Shown here one piece after another: positions 1 through 8,001 of a stretch of DNA of 45,352 nt; position 1 is the first letter of the stretch; each line of letters starts with the position of its first letter. Source of the stretch: Armatimonadaceae bacterium (GTDB lineage Bacteria; Armatimonadota; Armatimonadia; Armatimonadales; Armatimonadaceae); contig JAUJNC010000030.1 of NCBI GenBank assembly GCA_030446525.1, forward strand, positions 1 to 45,352, given 5' to 3'. The notes under the pieces are model-generated. The model saw only the letters and a program-made list of their open reading frames with translations, did no database searches and had not been told where the DNA came from. The translations under genes and the position numbers were made by a program.

Positions 1-1
1 T

Positions 2-263
2 TTAACGGAATGGAGCCGGGAAGGCCTGGTCCTCGTCGGACGTGGGCGGCTGACCGTTCTTGATGTGAACCGCTTCCAGTCGGTCATCGAGAGCACCACG
101 GCATCTGGGAAGGCATGTGGTGAAGCGGGATCACAAGACGGGCGGGAACGACGTGGCGCGTCGCGAACGAAGGAGCGCGCGAACGGGGAGAAAAGGTGTC
201 ACTGCCCACCTCGATCAGGTGCCGCTTGATCAGCGCGCTCGCGTCGCAGAACAGCAGCGCCAC
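2..263 (-). pseudogene. PIN-domain toxin remnant (VapC-like), frameshifted and internally deleted
   Basis: A GTG at 263 opens a frame whose first residues contain FCDASALIKRHLIEVGS, the beta1/alpha1 start of a PIN-domain ribonuclease with the first acidic residue (D). The frame then degenerates and stops near 86. A different frame at about 4-90 gives a plausible PIN C-terminus (DDRLEAVHIKNGQPP, stop at 2-4), preceded by AFPDAVVLS. Only about 87 codons lie between start and stop against about 130-150 in the family, so the central part is missing as well as out of frame. It starts 6 bp after the small gene at 270-491, the usual antitoxin-toxin layout. The PIN call rests on motif reading only; the product is probably non-functional. 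Confidence 0.6.
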
Positions 264-269
264 CGGCTA

Positions 270-491
270 TTACTCCTCGTCCCGCGCCGCGATGATGCCG
301 CACGAGCCGATGTTATCCTCGGGGCCGATGCCCAGGGCCAGGCTCATCGCCTGCGCCTTCTCGGCGGTCGCGCCCGGGTCGGGCACGAAGCCCATCTTCC
401 GGTTCTGCTCGGCCACGACCCTGCGCAGCGGCTCCTTGTCCAGGAAGAACACCCTCGCTTCGGTTTGAAAGTCGTGAGAATCCGTCGCCAC
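270..491 (-). CDS. small protein, putative antitoxin of the PIN toxin remnant
   Basis: This 73-residue frame starts at GTG 491, with a perfect AGGAGG Shine-Dalgarno 7 nt upstream that fixes the start. It ends 6 bp before the PIN-like toxin start, so by position it is the antitoxin of a type II pair. The sequence (VFFLDKEPLRRVVAEQ, then KMGFVPDPGATAEKAQAM) shows no DNA-binding fold I can name. It is charged and probably helical. The frame is intact although its presumed partner is degraded. The function is inferred from context only. Confidence 0.55.
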   Translation of the reverse strand: MATDSHDFQTEARVFFLDKEPLRRVVAEQNRKMGFVPDPGATAEKAQAMSLALGIGPEDNIGSCGIIAARDEE

Positions 492-540
492 GTTTGGGCC
501 TCCTGTGGCGGGTATGGGGGCGGTCCCGACCCCACATCTC

Positions 541-596
541 ATTGTACCCGCTAAGGACGGCGGCCTCCCCGTCCGGGTCTCCACCAGGGGATTATA
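541..596 (-). promoter_or_regulatory. candidate promoter boxes for the antitoxin gene
   Basis: On the minus strand there is a TACAAT -10-like box at 541-546 and a TATAAT box at 591-596, both upstream of the GTG at 491. Neither has a good -35, so which one is used is unclear. Confidence 0.3.
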
Positions 597-705
597 GCGC
601 CATGTGTCCGGGTTCCACCCTTCACCGGTTTTGCCCCCGGGAGGCAGGTGCGATACTTCGACGCGCCGCCCGGCGAAACCTGCGCCGGTATCCGGGCCCC
701 GGCGG

Positions 706-735
706 TTGTCAAATGAGACCCAGTTGCTGTATAAA
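706..735 (+). promoter_or_regulatory. promoter of the surface-glycan operon
   Basis: TTGTCA (706-711), an 18-nt spacer and TATAAA (730-735) precede the ATG at 744. The -10 ends only 8 nt before the ATG, so transcription should begin almost at the start codon and the mRNA would be leaderless. No Shine-Dalgarno fits in the gap. Confidence 0.5.
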
Positions 736-743
736 GTAGCGGC

Positions 744-1442
744 ATGAATGATTGCCTGATGTCGGTGGTTCTTCCGGTCTACAACCAGGCCGATCACCTC
801 GGCCGCGTCGTGGACGGGTACGAGGCGGCGCTTTCCCGGATCCCGAACCCGCACGAGCTGATCCTGGTGCCCAACGCGTGCCGGGACGCCTCGCCCGAGG
901 TCTGCCGCGCGCTGGCGGACCGCTACGAGGCGGTGCGCACGACGTACAGCGAGCGGGGGGGGTGGGGGCGGGCCGTCAAGGCCGGTCTGCGCGAGGCGCG
1001 CGGCGACCTGCTGTGCTACACCAACTCGGCCCGCACCGGCCCGCAGGACCTGGCGCTGCTGCTGCTGTATGCCCTCGTGTACCCCGATACGGTGGTCAAG
1101 GCGCGCCGCGCGATCCGCGACGACTGGAGGCGGTGGCTGGGCTCCTCGCTGTATAATCTGGAATGCCGCGCCCTGTTCCGATTCGACCAGCGCGACGTCA
1201 ACGGCACGCCGAAGGTGTTCCCGCGCCGCTTCGACAAGCTGCTGCGGCTCAGCCGCGATGACGACCTGATCGACGCCGAGTTCAACGCCGTGTGCCGCCG
1301 GGAAAACTACCCTGTGCTGGAGGTCCCGATCCTGTCGCGGCGGCGGCACGGCGGCACGTCCACGACGCGCTGCCGCTCGGCCGTGAACATGTACTGGGGC
1401 GCTTACCAGCTGTGGCGGGCGCTGCGAAAGGCGGGCGGGTGA
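744..1442 (+). CDS. glycosyltransferase family 2
   Basis: This is a 232-residue single-domain GT-A fold protein. The N-terminus (MSVVLPVYNQADHLGRVVDG) is the GT2 nucleotide-binding start. The middle has CYTNSARTGPQDLALLLLYA where a DxD would be expected, and the C-terminal half has the conserved blocks NGTPKVFPRRFDKLL and SRDDDLIDAEFNAVCRRE, and ends near MYWGAYQLWRAL. It has no membrane segment, so it is probably a cytosolic or peripheral enzyme of surface glycan assembly. It is the first gene of a tight operon and its TGA overlaps the GTG of the next gene (GTGA). The family is clear; the sugar donor and acceptor cannot be told. Confidence 0.85.
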   Translation: MNDCLMSVVLPVYNQADHLGRVVDGYEAALSRIPNPHELILVPNACRDASPEVCRALADRYEAVRTTYSERGGWGRAVKAGLREARGDLLCYTNSARTGPQDLALLLLYALVYPDTVVKARRAIRDDWRRWLGSSLYNLECRALFRFDQRDVNGTPKVFPRRFDKLLRLSRDDDLIDAEFNAVCRRENYPVLEVPILSRRRHGGTSTTRCRSAVNMYWGAYQLWRALRKAGG

Positions 1443-2650
1443 GCGCGGTCTCTGCGGCGGACCGGGAGGCGTTGTGGTCCGAGCACCACGCCCGGTGGCG
1501 CGACCCGGCGCAGGTCGCCAGCCACTGGGAAGACGCCGGCCGGACAGACCCCCGGCTGCTGCGGCACGTGGCGCGCGGCCCGTGGTGGGACACGCTCGCG
1601 GCAAGCCAGGTGACGCTCCTGGTGACGCGCGAGTACGAGCACCTGGTGCTGGCGCTGCGCGCCGACGACCGGGGGCCGGTCGTCTCGTACATGCCGCTGC
1701 CGCACCCGTCGGGCCTGGCGGTGGACCGGGCGCGGGGCGTGGTCCACGTCGCCAGCACGCGCAACCCCAACCAGGTGTACGATTTGATGCCCGTCACCGG
1801 CCAGACGCCCCGGCTCGACGTGGCGCCCGGCAGCCGGGGCGCCGGGCGCCAGGAACGCCCCCTGGCGCCGGTGCGGTCCCGTTTTTTGCCGGGCTGCCTG
1901 TACCTGCACGACCTGGCCCTGGTGGGCGGGGATCTGTACGCCAACGCGGTGGGTCAGAACGCCGTCGTGCGGCTGCGGGAGGACGGGCGCCACGAGCCGG
2001 TGTGGTGGCCCCGGTGCATCGAGACCAAGGAAGGGCCGATCTTCGGGCGCAACCACCTGCAGCTCAACTCCATCGCGGCGGGCGCGGACCTGCGGGGCTC
2101 CTTTTTCTCCGCCTCGACCGACACCCCCTCCGCCCGCCGCCCCGGCCACCGGAACTTCCCCGTGGACAAACGCGGCGTCGTCTTCTCCGGCGAAACGCGC
2201 GAGCCCGTGGCCCGCGGGCTGACGCGGCCGCACTCCGCGCGCCTGCACGGGGGGCGCGTCTGGGTGGACAACAGCGGCTACGGCGAGCTGGGGGTCGCCG
2301 AGGGGGGCGGCTTCTCGCCCGTCGCGCGGCTGCCGGGATGGACGCGGGGGCTGTGCTTCCACGGGGCCGTCGCGTTCGTGGGGACGTCGCGCGTGATCCC
2401 CCGCTTCCGCCGGTACGCGCCGGGCCTGGACGTGGACCGAAGCGTGTGCGGCGTGCACGCGGTCGACACCCGGACCGGCGAGACGTTGGGCAGCCTGGTC
2501 TGGCCCTGCGGCAACCAGATCTTCGCCATCGACTGGATGCCGAGCCGCGAGACGTCGGGCTTCCCCCGGGTGGCGGGGGCGGGCCGCGCCCGGGGGCGCG
2601 AAAGGGAACTTTTCTACACGTTTAGCTGCTTCGGAGGACCTAGTGCCTGA
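1439..2650 (+). CDS. DUF4915 / TIGR03032 family protein
   Basis: The 403-residue protein starts at GTG 1439, overlapping the upstream stop. It carries the hallmark blocks of the TIGR03032 family: MPLPHPSGLAVDRARGVVHV, ASTRNPNQVYDL, RGLTRPHSARLHGGRVWVDN, LPGWTRGLCFHGAVAFVGTS and PCGNQIFAIDWMPS. Regularly spaced strand-rich segments suggest a beta-propeller-like fold. No signal peptide is visible. The family has no established reaction that I know of, but it often sits among glycan and sulfotransferase genes, as here. It overlaps the sulfotransferase start by 8 bp, so it is surely co-translated. Confidence 0.75.
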   Translation: MSAVSAADREALWSEHHARWRDPAQVASHWEDAGRTDPRLLRHVARGPWWDTLAASQVTLLVTREYEHLVLALRADDRGPVVSYMPLPHPSGLAVDRARGVVHVASTRNPNQVYDLMPVTGQTPRLDVAPGSRGAGRQERPLAPVRSRFLPGCLYLHDLALVGGDLYANAVGQNAVVRLREDGRHEPVWWPRCIETKEGPIFGRNHLQLNSIAAGADLRGSFFSASTDTPSARRPGHRNFPVDKRGVVFSGETREPVARGLTRPHSARLHGGRVWVDNSGYGELGVAEGGGFSPVARLPGWTRGLCFHGAVAFVGTSRVIPRFRRYAPGLDVDRSVCGVHAVDTRTGETLGSLVWPCGNQIFAIDWMPSRETSGFPRVAGAGRARGRERELFYTFSCFGGPSA

Positions 2651-3572
2651 AGACTTCCGGTTTCTGATGCTCGGGGCCATGTACGAGAACGGCGGCAACA
2701 CCACGCACCGGTTCCTGGACGGGCACCCCCAGATGTTCGTGTACCCGTTCGAGTCGCAGATCGGCACCCGGCTGGTCAACGACAACCTGACCTCGCTGTT
2801 CCCGGTCAAGTACCGGTGGCCCGCCTTCGACCTGGAAGCGACGCCCTACCAGGACTACAAGGCCATCATCGACGAGGAGGGCAAGGTGCGCGCGCGCACG
2901 CCCCACGTCAGCAAGTTCCGGCACATGCCCTTCGACTTCTCCGACGACGAGCGCTGCCAAATCTACCAGGACTACGTCGGGCGGACCGGGCGGTCGCGGG
3001 CCGGCAACGTCGCCGCCTTTTTCCGCGCCACGTTCGACGCCTGGAAGGATCATAAAAAAAGCGGCCGCGAGGTCGTCTACGTCGGCTACAGCCCGATCAT
3101 CGTCGTGGACGCCGCCAAGATCCTGGACGATCTGCCGCAGGCGCACGTGCTGCACGTGGTGCGCAACCCCTGGTCCGCCTACGCCGACACCAAAAAGCGG
3201 CCCGTCCCGCTGTCCCTGCCGGACTACCTGCTCGGCTGGACGCTCAACCAGTACCACGCGCTGCTGTTCCGGGACAAGTACCCCGGGCGCCTCCACATCG
3301 TGCGCGCCGAGGACGTGATGGCCGACCCGGCGGGGACGCTGGGGCCGGTCTGCGACAAGCTCGGCCTGGAGCGCGCCCCTTCGCTGCGGGCGCCGACCTG
3401 GAACGGAGCGGAGCTGCAGGAGGTGTACCCGTGGGGCACGATCCGCAATGCCACGCCCGAAGCCAACCGCGCCACGGCCCGGGAGCTTTCGCCCCCGGAG
3501 CAGGCCGAGATCCGTGAGCGCGCCTGGCAGTACCTGGACGTATTCGATTACGAGGGCTTTTTGTCCGGTTAA
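2643..3572 (+). CDS. sulfotransferase family protein
   Basis: This 309-residue protein starts at GTG 2643, with GGAGG at 2633-2637. The N-terminal loop YENGGNTTHRFLDGHPQ matches the 5'-phosphosulfate (PAPS) loop region of sulfotransferases, and VLHVVRNPWSAYADTK resembles the 3'-phosphate site (RxPxxxxxS-like). It would transfer sulfate from PAPS to a carbohydrate or lipid hydroxyl. With flanking glycosyltransferase genes the likely substrate is a surface glycan or glycolipid. The tail ends YLDVFDYEGFL, as in related proteins that have a C-terminal dimer helix. The family is inferred from motifs; the substrate is unknown. Confidence 0.7.
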   Translation: MPEDFRFLMLGAMYENGGNTTHRFLDGHPQMFVYPFESQIGTRLVNDNLTSLFPVKYRWPAFDLEATPYQDYKAIIDEEGKVRARTPHVSKFRHMPFDFSDDERCQIYQDYVGRTGRSRAGNVAAFFRATFDAWKDHKKSGREVVYVGYSPIIVVDAAKILDDLPQAHVLHVVRNPWSAYADTKKRPVPLSLPDYLLGWTLNQYHALLFRDKYPGRLHIVRAEDVMADPAGTLGPVCDKLGLERAPSLRAPTWNGAELQEVYPWGTIRNATPEANRATARELSPPEQAEIRERAWQYLDVFDYEGFLSG

Positions 3573-3591
3573 ACGCCGGGAAGGGGGCGAC

Positions 3592-4365
3592 ATGGACGCT
3601 TTCACCCAGCAGGTGCGCTCGGCCCGCGCGCGGCTCCTGCAGATGCACTTCGAGAGCGGCGTGGGCCACATCGGCGGCAACCTGTCCTGCCTGGACGCGC
3701 TGATGGTTTTGTTCCATAAAAGCATGGGGGCGGACGACGCGTTCGTGCTGTCCAAGGGCCACGCCGCCGGGGCGCTGTACACGGCCCTGTGGTCGATCGG
3801 GCGGCTGACGGACGACGACCTGCGGCAGTTCCACAAGGACGACACGCGGCTGAGCGGGCACCCCGCGCCGGGGTACCTGCCCGAGATCCCGTTCGCCACG
3901 GGCAGCCTGGGCCACGGGCTGTCGCTGGCGTCCGGCCTGGCGCTGGGCAAGCGCTTCCAGGGGGAGCCGGGGCGGGTCTTCTGCCTGCTCTCGGACGGCG
4001 AGTGGCAGGAGGGCTCCAGCTGGGAGGCGCTCATCTTCGCCGTGCACCACCGGCTGCCCGTCGTCCTCCTCGTGGACACGAACGGCCTGCAGGGCTTCGG
4101 GACGACCAGGGAGATCGCCGGCCAGGAGTCGCTGGCCGAGCGGTTCCGCGCGTTCGGCCTGCCCGCCGTCGAGATCGACGGGCACGACCTGGGCGCGATC
4201 GAGCGGGCATGCCGCCCCCCGTCGGACGGCCCCCGGGCGGTCATCGCCCACACCCGGAAAGGGTGCGGCGTGTCTTTCATGGAGCACCGGATGGAGTGGC
4301 ACTACCTGCCGCTGACCGAGCCGCAGTACCGGCAGGCGCTCGAGGAGGCGTGCGGCCCGTCATGA
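3592..4365 (+). CDS. transketolase, N-terminal subunit (TPP-binding)
   Basis: The 257-residue protein starts at ATG 3592 behind AAGGGGG. It has the thiamine-diphosphate half of transketolase: GHIGGNLSCLDALMVL, SKGHAAGALY, the GSLGHGLSLASGLAL block, and the TPP motif (LLSDGEWQEGSSWEA through LVDTNGLQGFG). Split transketolases (separate PP and Pyr subunits of about 260 and 320 residues) are common in sugar-nucleotide and secondary pathways. The complete pair lies inside the glycan operon, which suggests synthesis or remodelling of an unusual sugar, not the pentose phosphate pathway. The stop overlaps the next ATG (ATGA). Confidence 0.88.
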   Translation: MDAFTQQVRSARARLLQMHFESGVGHIGGNLSCLDALMVLFHKSMGADDAFVLSKGHAAGALYTALWSIGRLTDDDLRQFHKDDTRLSGHPAPGYLPEIPFATGSLGHGLSLASGLALGKRFQGEPGRVFCLLSDGEWQEGSSWEALIFAVHHRLPVVLLVDTNGLQGFGTTREIAGQESLAERFRAFGLPAVEIDGHDLGAIERACRPPSDGPRAVIAHTRKGCGVSFMEHRMEWHYLPLTEPQYRQALEEACGPS

Positions 4366-5348
4366 GGAACGTACTGTGCGACGGGCTGACGCGGCGCGCG
4401 GCCGACCCCGGCTGGGTCTTCCTGACCGGCGACCTGGGCTACGGCGCGCTGGAGCCGCTGCGGGAAGCTCTGGGGACGCGCTTCCTCAACGCGGGGGTGG
4501 CCGAGCAGAACATGGTGTCCGTGGCGGCGGGCCTGGCCCGGTCCGGCCTCCGGCCCTGGGTGTACAGCATCGCGCCGTTCCTGTACGCGCGCCCGTTCGA
4601 GCAGATACGCAACGACGTGTGTCTGCACGACCTCCCGGTCACGCTGATCGGCAACGGCGGCGGGTACGGGTACGGCGTGATGGGGGCGACGCACCACGCG
4701 CTGGAGGACTACGGCGCGCTGCTCTGCCTGCCCAGCCTGCGCGCGTTCGTGCCGGCCTTCGACGAGGACGTGGCCGTCCTCCTGGACCGGCTGGCCCGGT
4801 TCGGGCACCCGGCCTATCTGCGCCTGGGGTATTCGGAGAAGCCCAGGAACGCGCCGCTCCCGCCCTACGCCCCCTGGCGGCGCCTGCTGCGCGGCGGCGG
4901 GCCGGCCCTGGTGGCCGTCGGGCCCCTCGCCGGCGGCCTCTGGGGCGCGCTCGCCTCGCTCCCGCTCGCCCGGTGCCCGAACCTGTGGGTGGTCACCGAG
5001 CTGCCCTTCGGCGCGGCGGACCTCCCGCCGGAGTTTTTGAGCGACCTGCGGCGCTCCGGCCACCTGTTCGTGGTCGAGGAGCACGTGGCACAGGGCGGCG
5101 CCGGGCAGATGCTGGCGCACCGCCTGCTCGTGATGGGCGAGGCCCCGGCGCGGTTCACGCACCGCTGCGCGCTGGGGTACGTTTCGGGGCGCTACGGCTC
5201 GCAGACGTTCCACCGCAGGGAGTGCGGGCTGGACCCCGAGAGCATCCTGGCGGCCCTGGAGGCCCCCGCCTCCGGCCCCCACGAGGGCGGGGAAAGGGCG
5301 CCTGCGGCCCTGTCAGCTTCGGCCCCGCCCGGGGAAGGCCTTCCATGA
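4362..5348 (+). CDS. transketolase, C-terminal subunit (pyrimidine-binding)
   Basis: The 328-residue protein starts at ATG 4362 in an ATGA overlap. It carries the Pyr domain, including the catalytic glutamate region (RFLNAGVAEQNMVSVAAGLA), YARPFEQIRNDV and GNGGGYGYGVMGATHHALED, followed by a C-terminal transketolase domain (WVVTELPFG, LFVVEEHVAQGG). Together with the preceding gene it would form an alpha2beta2 transketolase. It overlaps the next gene by 4 bp. The last 25 residues (after LAALEAPASG) are low-complexity and extend past the usual family end. Confidence 0.85.
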   Translation: MRNVLCDGLTRRAADPGWVFLTGDLGYGALEPLREALGTRFLNAGVAEQNMVSVAAGLARSGLRPWVYSIAPFLYARPFEQIRNDVCLHDLPVTLIGNGGGYGYGVMGATHHALEDYGALLCLPSLRAFVPAFDEDVAVLLDRLARFGHPAYLRLGYSEKPRNAPLPPYAPWRRLLRGGGPALVAVGPLAGGLWGALASLPLARCPNLWVVTELPFGAADLPPEFLSDLRRSGHLFVVEEHVAQGGAGQMLAHRLLVMGEAPARFTHRCALGYVSGRYGSQTFHRRECGLDPESILAALEAPASGPHEGGERAPAALSASAPPGEGLP

Positions 5349-6868
5349 CCGTTCCCAAAGAGCTGGCGGAGAAGATCAACCGCCTCCAGGGACCGATACT
5401 GGTTCTGGGCGCCAGCGGCTTCGTCGGCGCCAACCTGCTGCGCACCCTCCTAGCCTGTCGCCAGGACGTCTTCGGGACGGCGACACGCCTCCCCGCCTGG
5501 CGTTTGGAGGGGCTGCCGGGGCAGAACGTCCGCGCGGTGGACCTGCTGGTGGATTCCAACCTGGACGGCCTGCTCCAGGACGTCAAGCCGCGCACCGTGT
5601 TCGACTGCGTGGCCTACGGGGCGTACTCGTTCGAGACCGACAGCCAGCTCATCTACCAGACCAACTTCAACCTCGGGGCCAAACTCCTGGGCCGGCTCGC
5701 CGCGCACAAGATCGCCTGCTACGTCCATGCCGGCAGCTCGTCGGAGTACGGCGACCACGCCGCCGGGCCCCGCGAGGACGACCTGCCCGCGCCCAACAGC
5801 GACTACGCGGTGTCGAAGGTGGCCTGCGCCAACCTGATCCATTTCTACGGCAAGAAGAAGGGGTTGCCGTGCGCCAACCTGCGCCTGTACTCGGTGTACG
5901 GGCCGCTGGAGGACCCGTCGCGCCTGGTCCCGGCCGTGATCCGGCACGGCGTCGAGAGGCGCTACCCCCCCTTCGTCCACCCCGACATCTCGCGCGACTT
6001 CGTGTACGTCGACGACGTGACCGAGGCGTTCGTGGACACCGCGCTCAGCCTGCGCGAGCAGGACTGGGGCGAGTCGTTCAACATCGGCAGCGGGTGCAAG
6101 ACCACCATCGGCGACGTGGCCCTGGTGGCGCGCGAGATGTTCGCCATCGAGGGGGCGCCCGTGTTCTCGATGCCGGGCCGCCACTGGGACGTCAGCGATT
6201 GGTTCGCCAACGTCGGCAAGGCCAGGGAGCGGCTGGGCTGGCGCGCCCGGACCTGTTTCCGCGACGGCCTGGCGCGAACCGCCCTCTGGTACCGGGGCCT
6301 GGAGGACAAGGAGCGGTACCACCAATCGTCGAAGAAGTACGGCCTGGACACCAAGCACAGCGTCAGCGCCGTGGTCGCCTGCCACAAAGACCGGGACGCG
6401 ATCCCGGTGATGTACGAGCGGCTCAAGGCGACGTTCGCGCGGCTGGGCGTCGAGTACGAGATCCTCTTCGTCGACGACAACAGCCCCGACGACAGCGAAG
6501 AGGTGATCCGCGCCCTGTCGCGCAACGACCGGCGCGTGGTGGGGATCTCGCACTCGCGCTCGTTCGGGTCGCAGGCGGCCTTCCGCAGCGGCATGGAGAT
6601 CGCCGCCAAGAACAGCTGCGTGCTGCTGCACGGCAACCTGCAGGACCCGCCGGAGCTGATCGAAGAGCTCGTGGCCCGGTGGCGCGAAGGCTACGACGTG
6701 GTCTACGGCCGCACGATGCAGCGGGAGGGGGCCCCGCTCACGCGGCTCGGCTATAAGCTCTTCTACCGGCTGTTCGACCGGTTCTCTTACCTATCGATCC
6801 CGCACGAGGCGGGCGATTTCGGCCTGATGGAAAAGCGTGTGGTGGAGTGCCTGATGCAGTTCCCATAG
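5345..6868 (+). CDS. NAD-dependent epimerase fused to a GT2 glycosyltransferase, interrupted by TAG
   Basis: ATG 5345 overlaps the previous stop. Residues 1-325 form an extended SDR epimerase: Rossmann GASGFVGANLL, SSSEYGDH, catalytic YAVSK, and RDFVYVDDVTEAF. Residues 340-507 form an undecaprenyl/dolichyl-phosphate sugar transferase type GT2: AVVACHKDRDAIPVMYERL, EILFVDDNSPDDSEEV, GISHSRSFGSQAAFRSGMEI. The usual metal site DGDLQDPP reads HGNLQDPP. The frame ends at an in-frame TAG (6866-6868), but the translation beyond it continues the family sequence (REQLLRGQRSFVGFNHTGVD), so the stop is probably a base error (GAG to TAG) or a recent nonsense mutation. No start codon or Shine-Dalgarno separates the two domains, so the fusion looks real. 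Confidence 0.8.
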   Translation: MTVPKELAEKINRLQGPILVLGASGFVGANLLRTLLACRQDVFGTATRLPAWRLEGLPGQNVRAVDLLVDSNLDGLLQDVKPRTVFDCVAYGAYSFETDSQLIYQTNFNLGAKLLGRLAAHKIACYVHAGSSSEYGDHAAGPREDDLPAPNSDYAVSKVACANLIHFYGKKKGLPCANLRLYSVYGPLEDPSRLVPAVIRHGVERRYPPFVHPDISRDFVYVDDVTEAFVDTALSLREQDWGESFNIGSGCKTTIGDVALVAREMFAIEGAPVFSMPGRHWDVSDWFANVGKARERLGWRARTCFRDGLARTALWYRGLEDKERYHQSSKKYGLDTKHSVSAVVACHKDRDAIPVMYERLKATFARLGVEYEILFVDDNSPDDSEEVIRALSRNDRRVVGISHSRSFGSQAAFRSGMEIAAKNSCVLLHGNLQDPPELIEELVARWREGYDVVYGRTMQREGAPLTRLGYKLFYRLFDRFSYLSIPHEAGDFGLMEKRVVECLMQFP

Positions 6869-7457
6869 CGCGAACAGTTACTGCGCGGCCAGCGCTCTTT
6901 CGTCGGCTTCAACCACACCGGCGTGGACTACGTGCGGTCCAGACGCCCGGTGGGCGGCCCAGGAACAGCCTGGTCCATAAGCTCGGCTGGGCCAGGAAGG
7001 GCCTGCTCTCGTTCAGCAACGCCCCCTCAACATGCTCAGCTTTTTCGGCACGGCGCTGTTCCTGCTCACCCTGGTGCTGACCACGGCCCAGGTCCTCACG
7101 CGGCTGCTGTTCCCCGAGCTCACGCCCCGGGGCATGACGACGCTGCTCCTGTCGATCGGGTTTTTCGGGTCGGTCAACCTGTTCGCGCTGGGCCTGATCG
7201 GCGAGTACATCGCCAAGATCTTCGAAGAGGTGAAGCAGCGGCCGCACTTCATCCGCCGCAGCATCATCAAGGACGGCGAGGTGCGCACCGCCAGCGACAC
7301 CCCCCGGGCCAGGCGCGGTAGCAGAATCCGCCCCGCGCCGCGCTCTGGAAAGGGGTGGCTCAGGCGACGTTGCGCAGTTCCTCACGGACGACGCGCCGCA
7401 GAACCTCCTCCACCGGCTCGGAACGGTGCTGGATGTACTCCCGCAATGCCTGGTTGA
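6869..7457 (+). CDS. C-terminal part of the epimerase-GT2 protein (membrane segments), frameshifted
   Basis: This continues the preceding protein in three frames: the original frame through VGFNHTGVDYVRS, a second through SLVHKLGWARKGLLSFSN, and a third from 7032 with MLSFFGTALFLLTLVLTTAQ, LLFPELTPRG and LSIGFFGSVNLFALGLIGEY. The last two are the paired transmembrane helices of ArnC/DPM1-like transferases, followed by the cytosolic tail IAKIFEEVKQRPHFIRRSII. The annotated stop (7457) lies inside the antisense brnA gene, so the true end is probably near 7310-7350, before the run of C at 7301-7306. One nonsense and two frame changes in 170 bp point to local sequence error. Confidence 0.6.
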
Positions 7458-7614
7458 TCAGGGTCTGGTAGTTCCCGCCGCCAGCGGCATTCACGGTGGA
7501 GCGGAACCACTCCAGCACATCGTCGTCGAGCCGAATGGTTATGCGCGTCTTCCCCGGCCCGATCGGGTCGATAGCGCCGCGCTTGCCGCCGCGGAAATCG
7601 TACTCGTCTTTCAT
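7360..7614 (-). CDS. brnA: BrnA antitoxin
   Basis: The 84-residue protein starts at ATG 7614, overlapping the toxin stop (ATGA). The C-terminal half is a ribbon-helix-helix domain (TRITIRLDDDVLEWFRST, then GNYQTLINQALREYI), typical of BrnA. The N-terminal part, MKDEYDFRGGKRGAI, matches the family start that contacts the toxin. It should bind and neutralise BrnT and, as the BrnT-BrnA complex, repress the operon at the dyad described under the promoter at 7891-7919. The gene is complete, in contrast to its neighbours. Confidence 0.85.
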   Translation of the reverse strand: MKDEYDFRGGKRGAIDPIGPGKTRITIRLDDDVLEWFRSTVNAAGGGNYQTLINQALREYIQHRSEPVEEVLRRVVREELRNVA

Positions 7615-7883
7615 TGCCCTTCCTCGTACTCCCTGCGTTCCGATCGCGTGGCCTTGCGCGCCGAGATGATTCGGATCGTGTCTTCGGCGCGCCATGTATA
7701 AACCACCACGAGAAGGCGCCCGAAGGCGTCCACACCGATAGTGGCGTAGCGCTCTTCGTCAGGATGATCATCCGCGACCGTCAGGGCCGCGTCATCACTG
7801 AAAACGGCCACGGCATCGGCAAACTCGATGTCATGCTTCCGACGATTGGTCTCCGCTTTCGTATCATCCCACTCGTACGGCAT
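7611..7883 (-). CDS. brnT: BrnT toxin (ribonuclease)
   Basis: The 90-residue protein starts at ATG 7883 (MPYEWDDTKAETNRRKHDIE), which is the standard BrnT opening (xxFEWDxxKxxxNxxKHxIxF). The core continues FADAVAVFSDDAALTV and the tail has the conserved RIISARKATRSERREYE block. BrnT is a RelE-like translation-inhibiting RNase. An in-frame start 36 nt further upstream lies inside the promoter, so 7883 is preferred. It comes first in the operon (toxin before antitoxin), as usual for brnTA. It is intact and probably functional. Confidence 0.88.
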   Translation of the reverse strand: MPYEWDDTKAETNRRKHDIEFADAVAVFSDDAALTVADDHPDEERYATIGVDAFGRLLVVVYTWRAEDTIRIISARKATRSERREYEEGQ

Positions 7884-7890
7884 GGTCTTT

Positions 7891-7919
7891 ATTATATGCA
7901 CAGTCGTGCACAAAAGCAA
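7891..7919 (-). promoter_or_regulatory. brnTA promoter with operator dyad in the spacer
   Basis: On the minus strand: TTGCTT (7914-7919), a 17-nt spacer, and TATAAT (7891-7896). The spacer holds the perfect inverted repeat TGCAC-n4-GTGCA (7897-7910). The -10 ends 7 nt before the brnT ATG (7883), so transcripts would begin at or within a base or two of the AUG. The dyad is well placed for autorepression by BrnA. Confidence 0.7.
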
Positions 7920-8001
7920 GCCCGTATCGGCAAGTTGAAATTGTTTCGCTGTTCTCGATTAAAGGATAGCATTCTGTGGAACGCGCAGGCTTGCAGCTTC
8001 T

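Noticed and set aside
270..1604. Long minus-strand open frame opposite the GT2 gene
   Set aside because: Only its last 73 codons, behind AGGAGG, look like a protein; the rest is Arg/Pro-rich shadow of the plus-strand genes.
6866..6868. TAG read-through or recoded stop
   Set aside because: It is a single case, next to two further frame breaks in the same gene; other genes end normally at TAG (for example priA and murJ).
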